Positions 16,592 through 23,511 of a stretch of DNA of 64,000 nt are shown one piece after another. The position numbers were made by a program, and so were the translations under genes. The stretch is from NCBI RefSeq assembly GCF_000178975.2, contig NC_015064.1, forward strand, positions 1,488,001 through 1,552,000, in the 5' to 3' direction. Within the stretch, counting starts at the first letter, position 1. Each line of letters opens with the position of its first letter. The DNA comes from Granulicella tundricola MP5ACTX9. Lineage in GTDB: Bacteria > Acidobacteriota > Terriglobia > Terriglobales > Acidobacteriaceae. A model generated the notes under the pieces. It did not search any database. It was not told the DNA's origin and was given only the letters and a program-made list of their open reading frames with translations.

Positions 16592-17068
16592 ATGGCGGTC
16601 GATTTTTATCTGGAGTTGAATGGGATTACGGGAGAGTCTGAGGTGGCGGCGTTCAAGGGACAGATTCAGGTGCAGTCCTATTCCTTTGGCGGGACGAACG
16701 TCTCGTCGGTGGGCACGAATGGCGGGTCCGGAGCGGGCAAGGTGAATCTGGGGCCGTTGACGATCACGAAGCACGCGGATTCGGCAAGCGGTCCGCTGTT
16801 CCTGGACATGTGCAAGGGGACGCATATTCCAAAGGGGATGCTGTCGCTGGTGAAGTCGGGCGGGGGAAGCACGGCTTACATCACGCTCGAAATGACGGAG
16901 GTGTTTGTGGCCGGTTTCACGTCGTCGGCTACGGGCGAGGTGCCGGTGGAGACGGTCCATCTGACCTATAAATCGATTCTGTACACGTATAAGGCGCAGG
17001 CCGCGGACGGGACGTTGTCGACGAAGGCCCCGGCAGGGTGGGACGTCGTCTCCAACAAGGCGGTTTAG
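16592..17068 (+). CDS. Hcp-family type VI secretion tube protein, orphan
   Basis: ATG 16592 was chosen because AAGGAG lies 7 bases before it; it yields the standard Hcp beginning MAVDFYLELNGITGESE. The 158-residue protein continues with the conserved QVQSYSFGGTNVSSVG, PLTITKHADSASGPLFLDMC and VHLTYKSILYTYK, the beta strands of the Hcp barrel. Hcp hexamers stack to form the inner tube and also chaperone small effectors. No other type VI gene lies within the window; the Tae4-like amidase is 6 kb upstream. It is divergent from the AAA+ ATPase across a 183-base gap. Confidence 0.9.
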   Translation: MAVDFYLELNGITGESEVAAFKGQIQVQSYSFGGTNVSSVGTNGGSGAGKVNLGPLTITKHADSASGPLFLDMCKGTHIPKGMLSLVKSGGGSTAYITLEMTEVFVAGFTSSATGEVPVETVHLTYKSILYTYKAQAADGTLSTKAPAGWDVVSNKAV

Positions 17069-17072
17069 CGAG

Positions 17073-17387
17073 CTAGCGGGTGGTGAGGTCCTCTCGGAGG
17101 GCCTCCATCTCTGCCAGGGCGTGCTGGTTGCCGGTGCGGTTTGCCGTGGCGATGCCCTGGTGGAGGCGTTCGATGGCGGCCTCAGGCTGGGCGTTGGCGG
17201 CCATGGTCTGGGCGGACATCTGGTAGGCGGGGACGTAGTCGGGGTTGTGCTGGATGCAGGTGTCGAACTCTGCGAGGGCTTCGGGAATTCTCTTCTGGGA
17301 GACTAGTTCCATGGCGAGGCCGTAGCGGGCGAAGGAGTCGGTGGGGTTCTGCTGGAGGATCTGGGAGAGCATTGCGAGCTTGTCCAT
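17073..17387 (-). CDS. small tetratricopeptide-repeat protein
   Basis: The start MDKLAMLSQILQQNPTDSFA at 17387 gives a 104-residue protein made of about two and a half TPR units: SFARYGLAMELVSQKRIPEA with LAEFDTCIQHNPDYVPAYQM, then AANAQPEAAIERLHQGIATA. There is no signal peptide, so it is a cytosolic scaffold. The much longer frame upstream runs antisense to the thioesterase and mrp genes and is a shadow. The gene ends 4 bases from the hcp stop codon (convergent). Confidence 0.82.
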   Translation of the reverse strand: MDKLAMLSQILQQNPTDSFARYGLAMELVSQKRIPEALAEFDTCIQHNPDYVPAYQMSAQTMAANAQPEAAIERLHQGIATANRTGNQHALAEMEALREDLTTR

Positions 17388-17435
17388 GATGTCTATTTTA
17401 GATGGTGCCTCGGGTGGCGGTTTAGACTTATAGGT

Positions 17436-17957
17436 ATGAGTGACGAAGTTGTTTTGAGGGCGGTGCGGGAGTCGCAGTCGGAACGGAGCGAGATTATCTT
17501 TCCGGGCGATGCGAATGCGCTGGGAAACCTGTTCGGCGGACGCTTGATGCAGTTTATGGACCTGACCGGGGCGATGGCTGCGAGCCGCCACGCTCGTGCG
17601 ATCACGGTGACGGCGAGCATGGATCACCTGGACTTTGTGGCGCCGGTGCATGTGGGCGATCTGCTGATCCTGAAGGCGAGTGTGAATCGGGCGTTCAAAA
17701 CTTCTATGGAAGTAGGCGTGAAGGCTATGGTCGAGGACGTGCGGAAGCAGCGGTTGCGGCATGTTTCTTCGGCTTACATTACGTTTGTGGCGGTGGATCA
17801 GAATGGGGCGGGACTGGTGGTGCCGCAGCTTCTTCTGGAGACGGATCATCAGCGTCGGCGGTATGAGGATGCTGGTCGGCGACGGGAGATGAGGGCGGGA
17901 GAGACTGCGAGACGGAAGAGGCTCCGGGAGGAGTTGACTGCGGATTGGCATCTTTGA
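17436..17957 (+). CDS. hotdog-fold acyl-CoA thioesterase (YciA-like)
   Basis: The 173-residue cytosolic protein has the hotdog signature NALGNLFGGRLMQFMDLTGA, in which Asn and Asp contribute to the active site, followed by ITVTASMDHLDFVAPVHVGD and VSSAYITFVAVDQNG. This matches the YciA/BACH group that hydrolyses acyl-CoA and so controls the free CoA pool. The C-terminal 45 residues are highly basic (RRREMRAGETARRKRLREEL), an extension beyond the domain. It is divergent from the TPR gene. A GGCAGT repeat array begins at its stop codon. Confidence 0.9.
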   Translation: MSDEVVLRAVRESQSERSEIIFPGDANALGNLFGGRLMQFMDLTGAMAASRHARAITVTASMDHLDFVAPVHVGDLLILKASVNRAFKTSMEVGVKAMVEDVRKQRLRHVSSAYITFVAVDQNGAGLVVPQLLLETDHQRRRYEDAGRRREMRAGETARRKRLREELTADWHL

Positions 17958-18015
17958 GGCAGTGATGGTGCAGTGGTAAGTAGTGATCGGGTAGTGGTAG
18001 GGCAGTAAAGGCAAG
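17956..18015. repeat. GGCAGT-type tandem repeat array, locus 1
   Basis: Degenerate units related to GGCAGT/TAGTGG fill the gap between the thioesterase stop and the mrp start. The 19 bases at 17956-17974 are identical to 33603-33621 in locus 3. Locus 2 at 22803 is the most regular copy, with a 10-base period. Confidence 0.7.
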
Positions 18016-18032
18016 GACCTTAGGAGAGTTTG

Positions 18033-18863
18033 ATGAGCGCAGGACATGGTGTACCGCAGGGGCCTCAGCCGCTGCCGGGTGTTTCGCATGTAGTGGCGGT
18101 TGGCAGTGGCAAGGGTGGGGTTGGGAAGACGACGGTTGCGGTGAATCTGGCCGTGGCGCTGGGGCGGATGGGGTATCGGGTGGGGTTGGTGGACGCCGAT
18201 ATCTATGGGCCGAATGTGCCGACGATGCTGGGCGTGACGCGCCAGCCGAACGTGATCGGCGAGAACCGGATTGAGCCGATTCTTTCGCATGGGGTGAAGT
18301 TTATTTCGGTGGGGCTGATCTCGCCGGGCGACAAGCCCATGATGATGCGCGGGCCGATGCTGCACCAGATCATCCGCCAGTTTCTGATGCAGGTGGAGTG
18401 GGGCGACCTGGACTTTCTGCTGATCGACCTGCCTCCGGGAACGGGTGATGTGGTGATCTCGCTGGTGCAGACGGTGCCGCTGACCGGGGCTGTGGTGGTT
18501 TCGACGGGGTCGAGCGTGGCGCTCGAAGACGCTCGTAAGGCGCTGGAGATGTTCCACCAGGTGAAGGTGGAGGTGCTGGGTCTGGTCGAGAATATGAGCC
18601 AGATGCGGATGCCGGACGGCTCCATGCTGGATGTGTTTGGCGCGGGTGGGACGGAGCGGACGGCGCAACAGTTTGGCCTGGAGTTCCTGGGTTCCGTCGA
18701 CATGAATCCGGCTGTGCGGAAGGGCGGGGATACGGGAATGCCGGTTGCGCTGGCTGGGCCGGACTCTGAGCTGGGGCGGAATTTTTATGATGTGGCGAAA
18801 AAGGTTGTTGATGCCGCAGAGCGGGTCGCTGATGCCGAGGGAGATGTGCTGGAGATCAGCTAG
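18033..18863 (+). CDS. mrp: Mrp/ApbC-type iron-sulfur carrier ATPase
   Basis: The 276-residue protein has the deviant Walker A of the MinD/Mrp family (VGSGKGGVGKTTVAVNLA), then LVDADIYGPNVPTMLGVTRQ, LDFLLIDLPPGTGDVVISLV and LGLVENMSQM. Mrp proteins carry and transfer [4Fe-4S] clusters in the cytosol. The usual C-x-x-C cluster ligand pair is not visible after VENMSQMRMPDGSMLDVFG, where many Mrp proteins have CxxC, and no N-terminal DUF59 domain is present. It may therefore differ in how it binds clusters. ATG 18033 was preferred over TTG 18030 because of AGGAGA five bases upstream. Confidence 0.9.
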   Translation: MSAGHGVPQGPQPLPGVSHVVAVGSGKGGVGKTTVAVNLAVALGRMGYRVGLVDADIYGPNVPTMLGVTRQPNVIGENRIEPILSHGVKFISVGLISPGDKPMMMRGPMLHQIIRQFLMQVEWGDLDFLLIDLPPGTGDVVISLVQTVPLTGAVVVSTGSSVALEDARKALEMFHQVKVEVLGLVENMSQMRMPDGSMLDVFGAGGTERTAQQFGLEFLGSVDMNPAVRKGGDTGMPVALAGPDSELGRNFYDVAKKVVDAAERVADAEGDVLEIS

Positions 18864-18947
18864 TCAAGGTATGAGTGTCCTGTTGTCAGATTTTGTTGCA
18901 TCGGCTTGACGGACGGGGTAAGCTTTAAGTTACCGGGGGTGATCTCG

Positions 18948-20036
18948 ATGGCTGACGAGCGGATGGAGCGGGTGACGGCGCGGCAGCGTTCGATCCTGAT
19001 GGCGATCGTGGAGCGGTATATCGAGACCGGGGAGCCCGTGGGCTCGGGAACGGTTGCTGCCCTGAGTGGTGCGGCTGCGGTCAGCCCGGCGACGGTGCGG
19101 AACGAGATGGCGGCGCTGGGTGAGGCTGGATTGCTGGAGCAGCCACATACTTCTGCAGGCCGGGTTCCGACCGCTAAAGCCTTTCGATTGTTCGTAGAAA
19201 GGCTGGGACCTCTAGCTTTGGTTTCAGGCGGCGCGAGGCTTTCCGACACATCGCGTCTCGACATTGACCGGCGGTTTGCGGATGTGGCGGGGACGCAGGC
19301 GGTGCTGGAGCGGACGAGCCATGTGTTGGCTGCGCTTTCAAGCGGCGTCGGCGTGGCGATTGCGGCGGTCCCGGATGGAGATCAACTGGAGCATGTGCAT
19401 TTCTCCCATCTGACCGCGATGCGGGTTCTGGCCGTGGTCGTAACGCGGGGCGGCGTGGTGCGGGACCGGGTTCTGGCGCTGAAGACGGACCTGACGGCGC
19501 TGGAGCTTGAGACTGCGGCGCGGTTCCTGAATGAGAACTTCCGGGGCTGGGAGATCGAACGGGTCAGGGCGGAGATTGCGCTGCGGGTAGAGCGCGAACG
19601 CAGCGAGTATCAGCGGATGCTGAACTCGGTGGAGCAGCTCTGGGTGATGGCGGTGCCGGTGACCGGGGGCGTGAGCCAGACGGTCTATGTGGAGGGGGTT
19701 TCAAACCTCGTTGGTTCGAGGCCGATGGGCGGGGCGGACGACCGGGAGCGGCTGCGGGAGATGCTGGGTGCGCTCGAAACGAAGCAGAGGCTGGTGGACC
19801 TGCTGAATGCGTATATCGATACGCGGCAGGAGAGCGTGAGGGTGGTGTTCGACCTGGAGGAGCAGGCTCCGGAGATGGCTGGGCTGGTGCTGATTGCAGC
19901 GCCGGCGCGGATAGCGGGTGAGAGCCGCGGGACGGTGGCGGTGATTGGGCCGACGCGGATGCAGTACGAGCGGACGATGAACGCGGTGGGGTATATCGCG
20001 CAGGTGCTGGAGCGGCAGGGGATGGGATTCAGGTGA
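18948..20036 (+). CDS. hrcA: heat-inducible transcription repressor HrcA
   Basis: The 362-residue repressor begins MADERMERVTARQRSILMAI, with the winged-helix domain in the first 100 residues (VERYIETGEPVGSGTVAAL, SPATVRNEMAALGEAGLLEQ, PHTSAGRVPTAKAFRLFVER) and the HrcA GAF-like core after it, ending GPTRMQYERTMNAVGYIAQV. It represses chaperone operons at the CIRCE element. I saw no CIRCE (TTAGCACTC-N9-GAGTGCTAA) upstream, so its operator must be elsewhere, for example at groES or dnaK, or be diverged. It heads the hrcA-grpE-dnaJ cluster. The start 18948 is within GGGGGTGA spacing; 18906 is an alternative. Confidence 0.95.
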   Translation: MADERMERVTARQRSILMAIVERYIETGEPVGSGTVAALSGAAAVSPATVRNEMAALGEAGLLEQPHTSAGRVPTAKAFRLFVERLGPLALVSGGARLSDTSRLDIDRRFADVAGTQAVLERTSHVLAALSSGVGVAIAAVPDGDQLEHVHFSHLTAMRVLAVVVTRGGVVRDRVLALKTDLTALELETAARFLNENFRGWEIERVRAEIALRVERERSEYQRMLNSVEQLWVMAVPVTGGVSQTVYVEGVSNLVGSRPMGGADDRERLREMLGALETKQRLVDLLNAYIDTRQESVRVVFDLEEQAPEMAGLVLIAAPARIAGESRGTVAVIGPTRMQYERTMNAVGYIAQVLERQGMGFR

Positions 20037-20037
20037 G

Positions 20038-20074
20038 GCTAGGGCCTGATGGAGCAGGGCCTAGGGCCTAGGGA
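20038..20074. repeat. GGGCCTAG short repeat upstream of grpE
   Basis: Two tandem GGGCCTAG units and two variants lie between hrcA and grpE. The same motif recurs at 20735-20765 behind grpE, so the gene is flanked by matching repeats. Each CCTAGG is self-complementary. Confidence 0.6.
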
Positions 20075-20185
20075 TTAGGAAAGGCGAGTTCTATGGCAGG
20101 GAAGAGCGGTTGGGACAAGGTAGCGAAGTGGGCAGGAATTGGCGACAATAGAACGGACGAAACAGAAAACAGGAGCGGAGTAGCA

Positions 20186-20731
20186 ATGTCGGAAGAGATG
20201 ATTGAACAGGATTTGGCAGCGAACGAGGCGAGTGGACCGGTGATGGTTGAAGATGCGATGGAGCAGAGCGCGGCGGAACTGACCCAGGTGAAGGGCGAGC
20301 GGGACCAGTTGCTCGACCGTCTGGCGCGGCTGCAGGCGGAGTTCGATAACGCCCGGAAGCGTGAGATCAAGGAACGGCAGGATGCGCGGGAGTACACGAT
20401 CGGCAGTACGGTTGAGCCGTTCCTGAGCGTGATGGATAACTTTCAGCTGGCGTTGAAGGCGCAGGGATCGGCGGACCAGTTGCGGATGGGCGTCGAGCTG
20501 ATTTTGAAGCAGATGGAAGAGGCTTTGAAGAGTCTGCAGGTGACCCCGGTAGAGTCGGTTGGGACGCAGTTCGATCCTCGCGTCCATGAGGCGTTGGGAA
20601 GCGTGGAAACGGTTGAGTTCCCGGATCATCAGGTGCTGGAGGAGATTCGCCGCGGATACAAGATTCGCGAGAAGCTTCTGCGGCCTGCGATGGTGAAGAT
20701 TGCCGAGAACAAGGCAGTCGTGAACGACTAA
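20186..20731 (+). CDS. grpE: nucleotide exchange factor GrpE
   Basis: This 181-residue cochaperone releases ADP from DnaK. A long N-terminal coiled coil (ELTQVKGERDQLLDRLARLQ, FDNARKREIKERQD) is followed by the beta domain: VGTQFDPRVHEALGSVETVE, HQVLEEIRRGYKIREKLLRP and AMVKIAENK. ATG 20186 (MSEEMIEQDLA) has GGAG five bases before it and gives the acidic N-terminus usual for GrpE. An in-frame ATG at 20093 would add 31 residues that look unlike GrpE. No dnaK is visible next to it. Confidence 0.93.
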   Translation: MSEEMIEQDLAANEASGPVMVEDAMEQSAAELTQVKGERDQLLDRLARLQAEFDNARKREIKERQDAREYTIGSTVEPFLSVMDNFQLALKAQGSADQLRMGVELILKQMEEALKSLQVTPVESVGTQFDPRVHEALGSVETVEFPDHQVLEEIRRGYKIREKLLRPAMVKIAENKAVVND

Positions 20732-20734
20732 GAA

Positions 20735-20765
20735 CAGGGCCTAGGGTCTAGAGCCTAGGGCCTAG
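20735..20765. repeat. GGGCCTAG short repeat downstream of grpE
   Basis: GGGCCTAG, GGTCTAG and GCCTAGGGCCTAG units fill the short gap between grpE and dnaJ, matching the set at 20038-20074. Confidence 0.6.
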
Positions 20766-20804
20766 AGAACAAAGACGGATTTTGGTTGAGAGATTAGAGA
20801 ATAG

Positions 20805-21956
20805 ATGGCTACTGCGAACGTGACAAAGGTCGATTACTACGAGTTGTTGAGCGTGTCCAAGGACGCGGACGGGCAGGAGATCAAGACTGCGTATCGCAAG
20901 CTTGCGATGCAGTATCACCCTGACCGGAATCCGGACAATCCTGAGGCCGAGGCGAAGTTCAAGGAGTGCTCTGAGGCCTACTCGGTGCTGAGCGATGCCG
21001 AAAAGCGGGCGGCGTATGACCGTTACGGTCATGCTGCGTTCTCTGGCGGCGGTGGTGGCGGCGGCAATCCGTTCCAGGGCGCGGGCGGCGGTTTTGCCGG
21101 GCAGGATATGGGGGACATCTTCGGCGATATCTTCGGCGAGATGTTCAACATGGGCGGCAGCGGGCGGAAGGGCTCGCGTGTGCAGCGCGGGCGCGACCTG
21201 CGGTACGACATGAGCCTGGAGTTTACGGAGGCTGCGTTCGGCGTCGAGAAGGAGATTACGATCCGGCGCGAAGAGGTCTGCAACGACTGTGAAGGCTCCG
21301 GCGCGGCCAGGGGTAAGCCGGCGGCGACGTGCCCGCAGTGCAAGGGCGCAGGGCAGATGCGGTTTCAGCAGGGATTTTTCTCCGTGGCTCGGACGTGTCC
21401 GCGTTGCGGTGGTACGGGGACGGTCATTACTGATCCGTGCAAGACCTGCCAGGGACGTACGACGGTGGAGCATGAGCACAGGCTGACGGTGAAGGTGCCG
21501 GCGGGTGTCGAAGAGGGCACGCGCATCCGGTACCAGGGCGAGGGCGAGTCCGGTAAGTACGGTGGGCCTTCGGGTGACCTGTATGTCGTGCTGAGCGTGA
21601 AGAAGCATAAGTTCTTTGAGCGCGATGGCGACGACCTGCACTGCGTCATGCCGATCAGCTTCCCACAGGCTGTGCTGGGTACGGAGTTGCAGATCGAGAC
21701 GCTCGAAGGGGCCGAATCGATCAAGGTCCCGGAGGGCACGCAGAGCGGCAAGGAGTTCCGGCTGCGCGGGAAGGGTGTGCCGCATTTGAACGAACGCGGG
21801 AAGGGCGACCTGATCGTGGAGGTTCGAGTGGCTACGCCGACGAAGCTGAACAAGCAGCAGCGTGAGTTGGTGAAGCAGCTTGGCGAGACGATGGTGGTGG
21901 AGAATGCGCCGCACTCGCGGGGGTTGATTGACAAGGTGAAGGATATCTTCAGCTAG
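20805..21956 (+). CDS. dnaJ: chaperone DnaJ (type I Hsp40)
   Basis: The 383-residue protein has all type I domains in order. The J domain (DYYELLSVSKDADGQEIKTA) has the HPD tripeptide in MQYHPDRNPDNPEAEAKF. A Gly/Phe-rich linker follows at about 78-110. Four zinc-binding CxxCxG-type repeats follow: CNDCEGSG, CPQCKGAG, CPRCGGTG and CKTCQGRT (the last with the final Gly intact). The C-terminal substrate domains then run from LTVKVPAGVEEGTRIRYQGE to the end. It stimulates DnaK ATPase and presents unfolded clients. It closes the hrcA-grpE-dnaJ cluster and is followed by a strong terminator. Confidence 0.97.
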   Translation: MATANVTKVDYYELLSVSKDADGQEIKTAYRKLAMQYHPDRNPDNPEAEAKFKECSEAYSVLSDAEKRAAYDRYGHAAFSGGGGGGGNPFQGAGGGFAGQDMGDIFGDIFGEMFNMGGSGRKGSRVQRGRDLRYDMSLEFTEAAFGVEKEITIRREEVCNDCEGSGAARGKPAATCPQCKGAGQMRFQQGFFSVARTCPRCGGTGTVITDPCKTCQGRTTVEHEHRLTVKVPAGVEEGTRIRYQGEGESGKYGGPSGDLYVVLSVKKHKFFERDGDDLHCVMPISFPQAVLGTELQIETLEGAESIKVPEGTQSGKEFRLRGKGVPHLNERGKGDLIVEVRVATPTKLNKQQRELVKQLGETMVVENAPHSRGLIDKVKDIFS

Positions 21957-21977
21957 GCGATGGTGAGGATGAAACAG

Positions 21978-22009
21978 AAGCCCGGCTCATAGCCGGGCTT
22001 TTGTGTTTT
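21978..22009 (+). terminator. rho-independent terminator after dnaJ
   Basis: AAGCCCGGCT (21978-21987) and AGCCGGGCTT (21991-22000) form a 10-base perfect stem with loop CAT, followed by TTGTGTTTT. It lies about 20 bases past the dnaJ stop. Confidence 0.92.
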
Positions 22010-22034
22010 GCGAGGTGCTTGTCAGCTTGATGCT

Positions 22035-22802
22035 TCAGGCGAGGAAGGTGCCGGCTATGGCTATTGCGGCGATGGTGGCGGTTTCTGCGCGGAGGATGCG
22101 GGGGCCCAGGGTGACGTGGGTCCATTGGTGATGGGTGAAGAGGGACATCTCTTCGGGGGTCCAGCCGCCTTCGGGACCTATAGCCAGGGCGTGGGTGATC
22201 TCCTGGGAGTTTGAGGGGATTCCATCCCACGTCTCAGAATCGAGACGTGGGGCACCCAGTGCGGTGGAGAGGGTGAGGGATTGCTCGGTTTCGCTGAGGA
22301 GGATGCGGTGCGGGGCGGTCTCGCGTTCAAGGGCTTGCTTGAGGGGGGTGGGGTCTGAGATCTCTGGGGTGGAGGTGCGGCGGGATTGCTGGCTGGCCTC
22401 ATGGGCGATGCGACGCCAGCGTTCGACGCGTTTGGCGGCGGCTTGGGCCAGGTGTTTTTCGGTGCGGCGGGCCAGAATGGGGGTGATCTTCGCTGCGCCT
22501 AGTTCGGTGGCCTTTTCGATGGCCCATTCGAGGTGATCGAACTTGAAGATGGCGAGGTAGAGGTGGAGTGGCAGGGCTGAATCGGATTCAAGCTCTTCGT
22601 GGAGGAGGAAGTCGACGCGCTCGGGCGAGACGGCGGTGATCTCCGCGCGGTGGAGGAAGCCGGCGGCGACGACATCAAAGATCTGGCCGGGCTGGGCGCG
22701 GAGGACGCGTGCGAGATGGGCGGCCTGGTCGCCGGTGAGGGCGGCGTGCGTAGGGTGGCCTGTGGCGGGGGTGAAGTGATCGGCGATCCAGCGGCGGCGC
22801 AT
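22035..22802 (-). CDS. rsmE: 16S rRNA m3U1498 methyltransferase RsmE, with an in-frame repeat insertion
   Basis: The 255-residue SPOUT methyltransferase uses SAM to N3-methylate U1498 of 16S rRNA. It has the N-terminal PUA-like part (HAALTGDQAAHLARVLRAQP), the LAIFKFDHLEWAIEKATELG block, ERWRRIAHEASQQSRR, and the SAM knot with LAIGPEGGWTPEE (about 207-219) and LGPRILRAETATIAA. Residues about 182-194 (GAPRLDSETWDGI), in the loop before the knot, are encoded by a copy of the intergenic palindrome. They are absent from the usual RsmE, but the frame is kept. A GGCAGT repeat array starts at the base next to its start codon. Confidence 0.93.
   Translation of the reverse strand: MRRRWIADHFTPATGHPTHAALTGDQAAHLARVLRAQPGQIFDVVAAGFLHRAEITAVSPERVDFLLHEELESDSALPLHLYLAIFKFDHLEWAIEKATELGAAKITPILARRTEKHLAQAAAKRVERWRRIAHEASQQSRRTSTPEISDPTPLKQALERETAPHRILLSETEQSLTLSTALGAPRLDSETWDGIPSNSQEITHALAIGPEGGWTPEEMSLFTHHQWTHVTLGPRILRAETATIAAIAIAGTFLA
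22221..22257. repeat. palindromic repeat copy B, inside the rsmE coding region
   Basis: CCCACGTCTC (22226-22235) pairs with GAGACGTGGG (22242-22251) around AGAATC, followed by GCACCC. The core is identical to copy C at 24444. It lies wholly inside rsmE and keeps its frame open. Confidence 0.88.
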
Positions 22803-22857
22803 AAGGACAGTATGAGGCAGTTTGGGGCAGTGAAAGGCAGTGTAAGGCAGTTGCTTG
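22803..22857. repeat. GGCAGT tandem array, locus 2, exact 10-base period
   Basis: GGCAGT begins at 22816, 22826, 22836 and 22846, with a degenerate GACAGT at 22806: five units on a strict 10-base spacing, about one DNA turn. The array abuts the rsmE start codon at 22802. Confidence 0.8.
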
Positions 22858-22871
22858 CTGCTTTGAGATGA

Positions 22872-23429
22872 CTATTTGGGGATGTCGAGGGTCAGGGGAG
22901 CCTGGTGGTAAAGATCGATTTCGATGGTGGCAGATTTACGGGCGTTCCATTGGGCTTCTGTGAAGGGGAAGCTGAGGAGGATGGTGCCTTGGAGGGTCTG
23001 GCCGGGGTCGATGCGGGTCTCGCGTTTGAGCGGGGTCTGCATGAGGGGTTGGAGTTTGGGGAAGGAGGTCTGGATGTTGGTGAGGTCGGGGTTGGCGAAG
23101 GCGGTGACCTTCATGATGGCACCGGACGGGTCGGTGAAGGTGCAGGTGAAGTCGTCGAGGTAGATGGGGATGTGGATCTTGTTGTCGATGCGGACGGTGG
23201 TGGCGACGAAGAGTTGGCGTGCGTTCTCGCGGGGGCCCATGACGATGGAGTCGGACTTGAAGACGGTGCTCGTGGGGAGGAGGTCGGTGTGGACGTGGGT
23301 GACGGCGACGGAGGCGGTGGGGCGGAGGTGTGCGACCACGGCGAAGATGACGCCAAGGAGCGCGAGGCCGAGGACGATGGGCAGGATGAGAGAACGGCGC
23401 TCGGGCTGGGAGAAGCTGGGGTCTGGCAC
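22872..23429 (-). CDS. hypothetical membrane-anchored protein
   Basis: The 185-residue protein has a short basic N-terminus, one transmembrane helix (SLILPIVLGLALLGVIFAVV, about 13-32) and a beta-rich outer domain of about 150 residues. That domain contains TTVRIDNKIHIPIYLDDFTC and TRIDPGQTLQGTILLSFPFT. The pattern of alternating hydrophobic strands resembles immunoglobulin-like or DUF4352-type folds, but no family is recognised. It lies between rsmE and a divergent secreted protein. Confidence 0.65.
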   Translation of the reverse strand: MPDPSFSQPERRSLILPIVLGLALLGVIFAVVAHLRPTASVAVTHVHTDLLPTSTVFKSDSIVMGPRENARQLFVATTVRIDNKIHIPIYLDDFTCTFTDPSGAIMKVTAFANPDLTNIQTSFPKLQPLMQTPLKRETRIDPGQTLQGTILLSFPFTEAQWNARKSATIEIDLYHQAPLTLDIPK

Positions 23430-23511
23430 GAGTTCAGGATATCAAGGGCGGCGTGGTTGGGTGTGAGGGAGCGGAGGGAGCTACGATTGGGCTCGGGGGA
23501 TTTGGCGCGTG

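Noticed and set aside
18864..18947. CIRCE operator before hrcA
   Set aside because: No TTAGCACTC or GAGTGCTAA half site with the right spacing is present.
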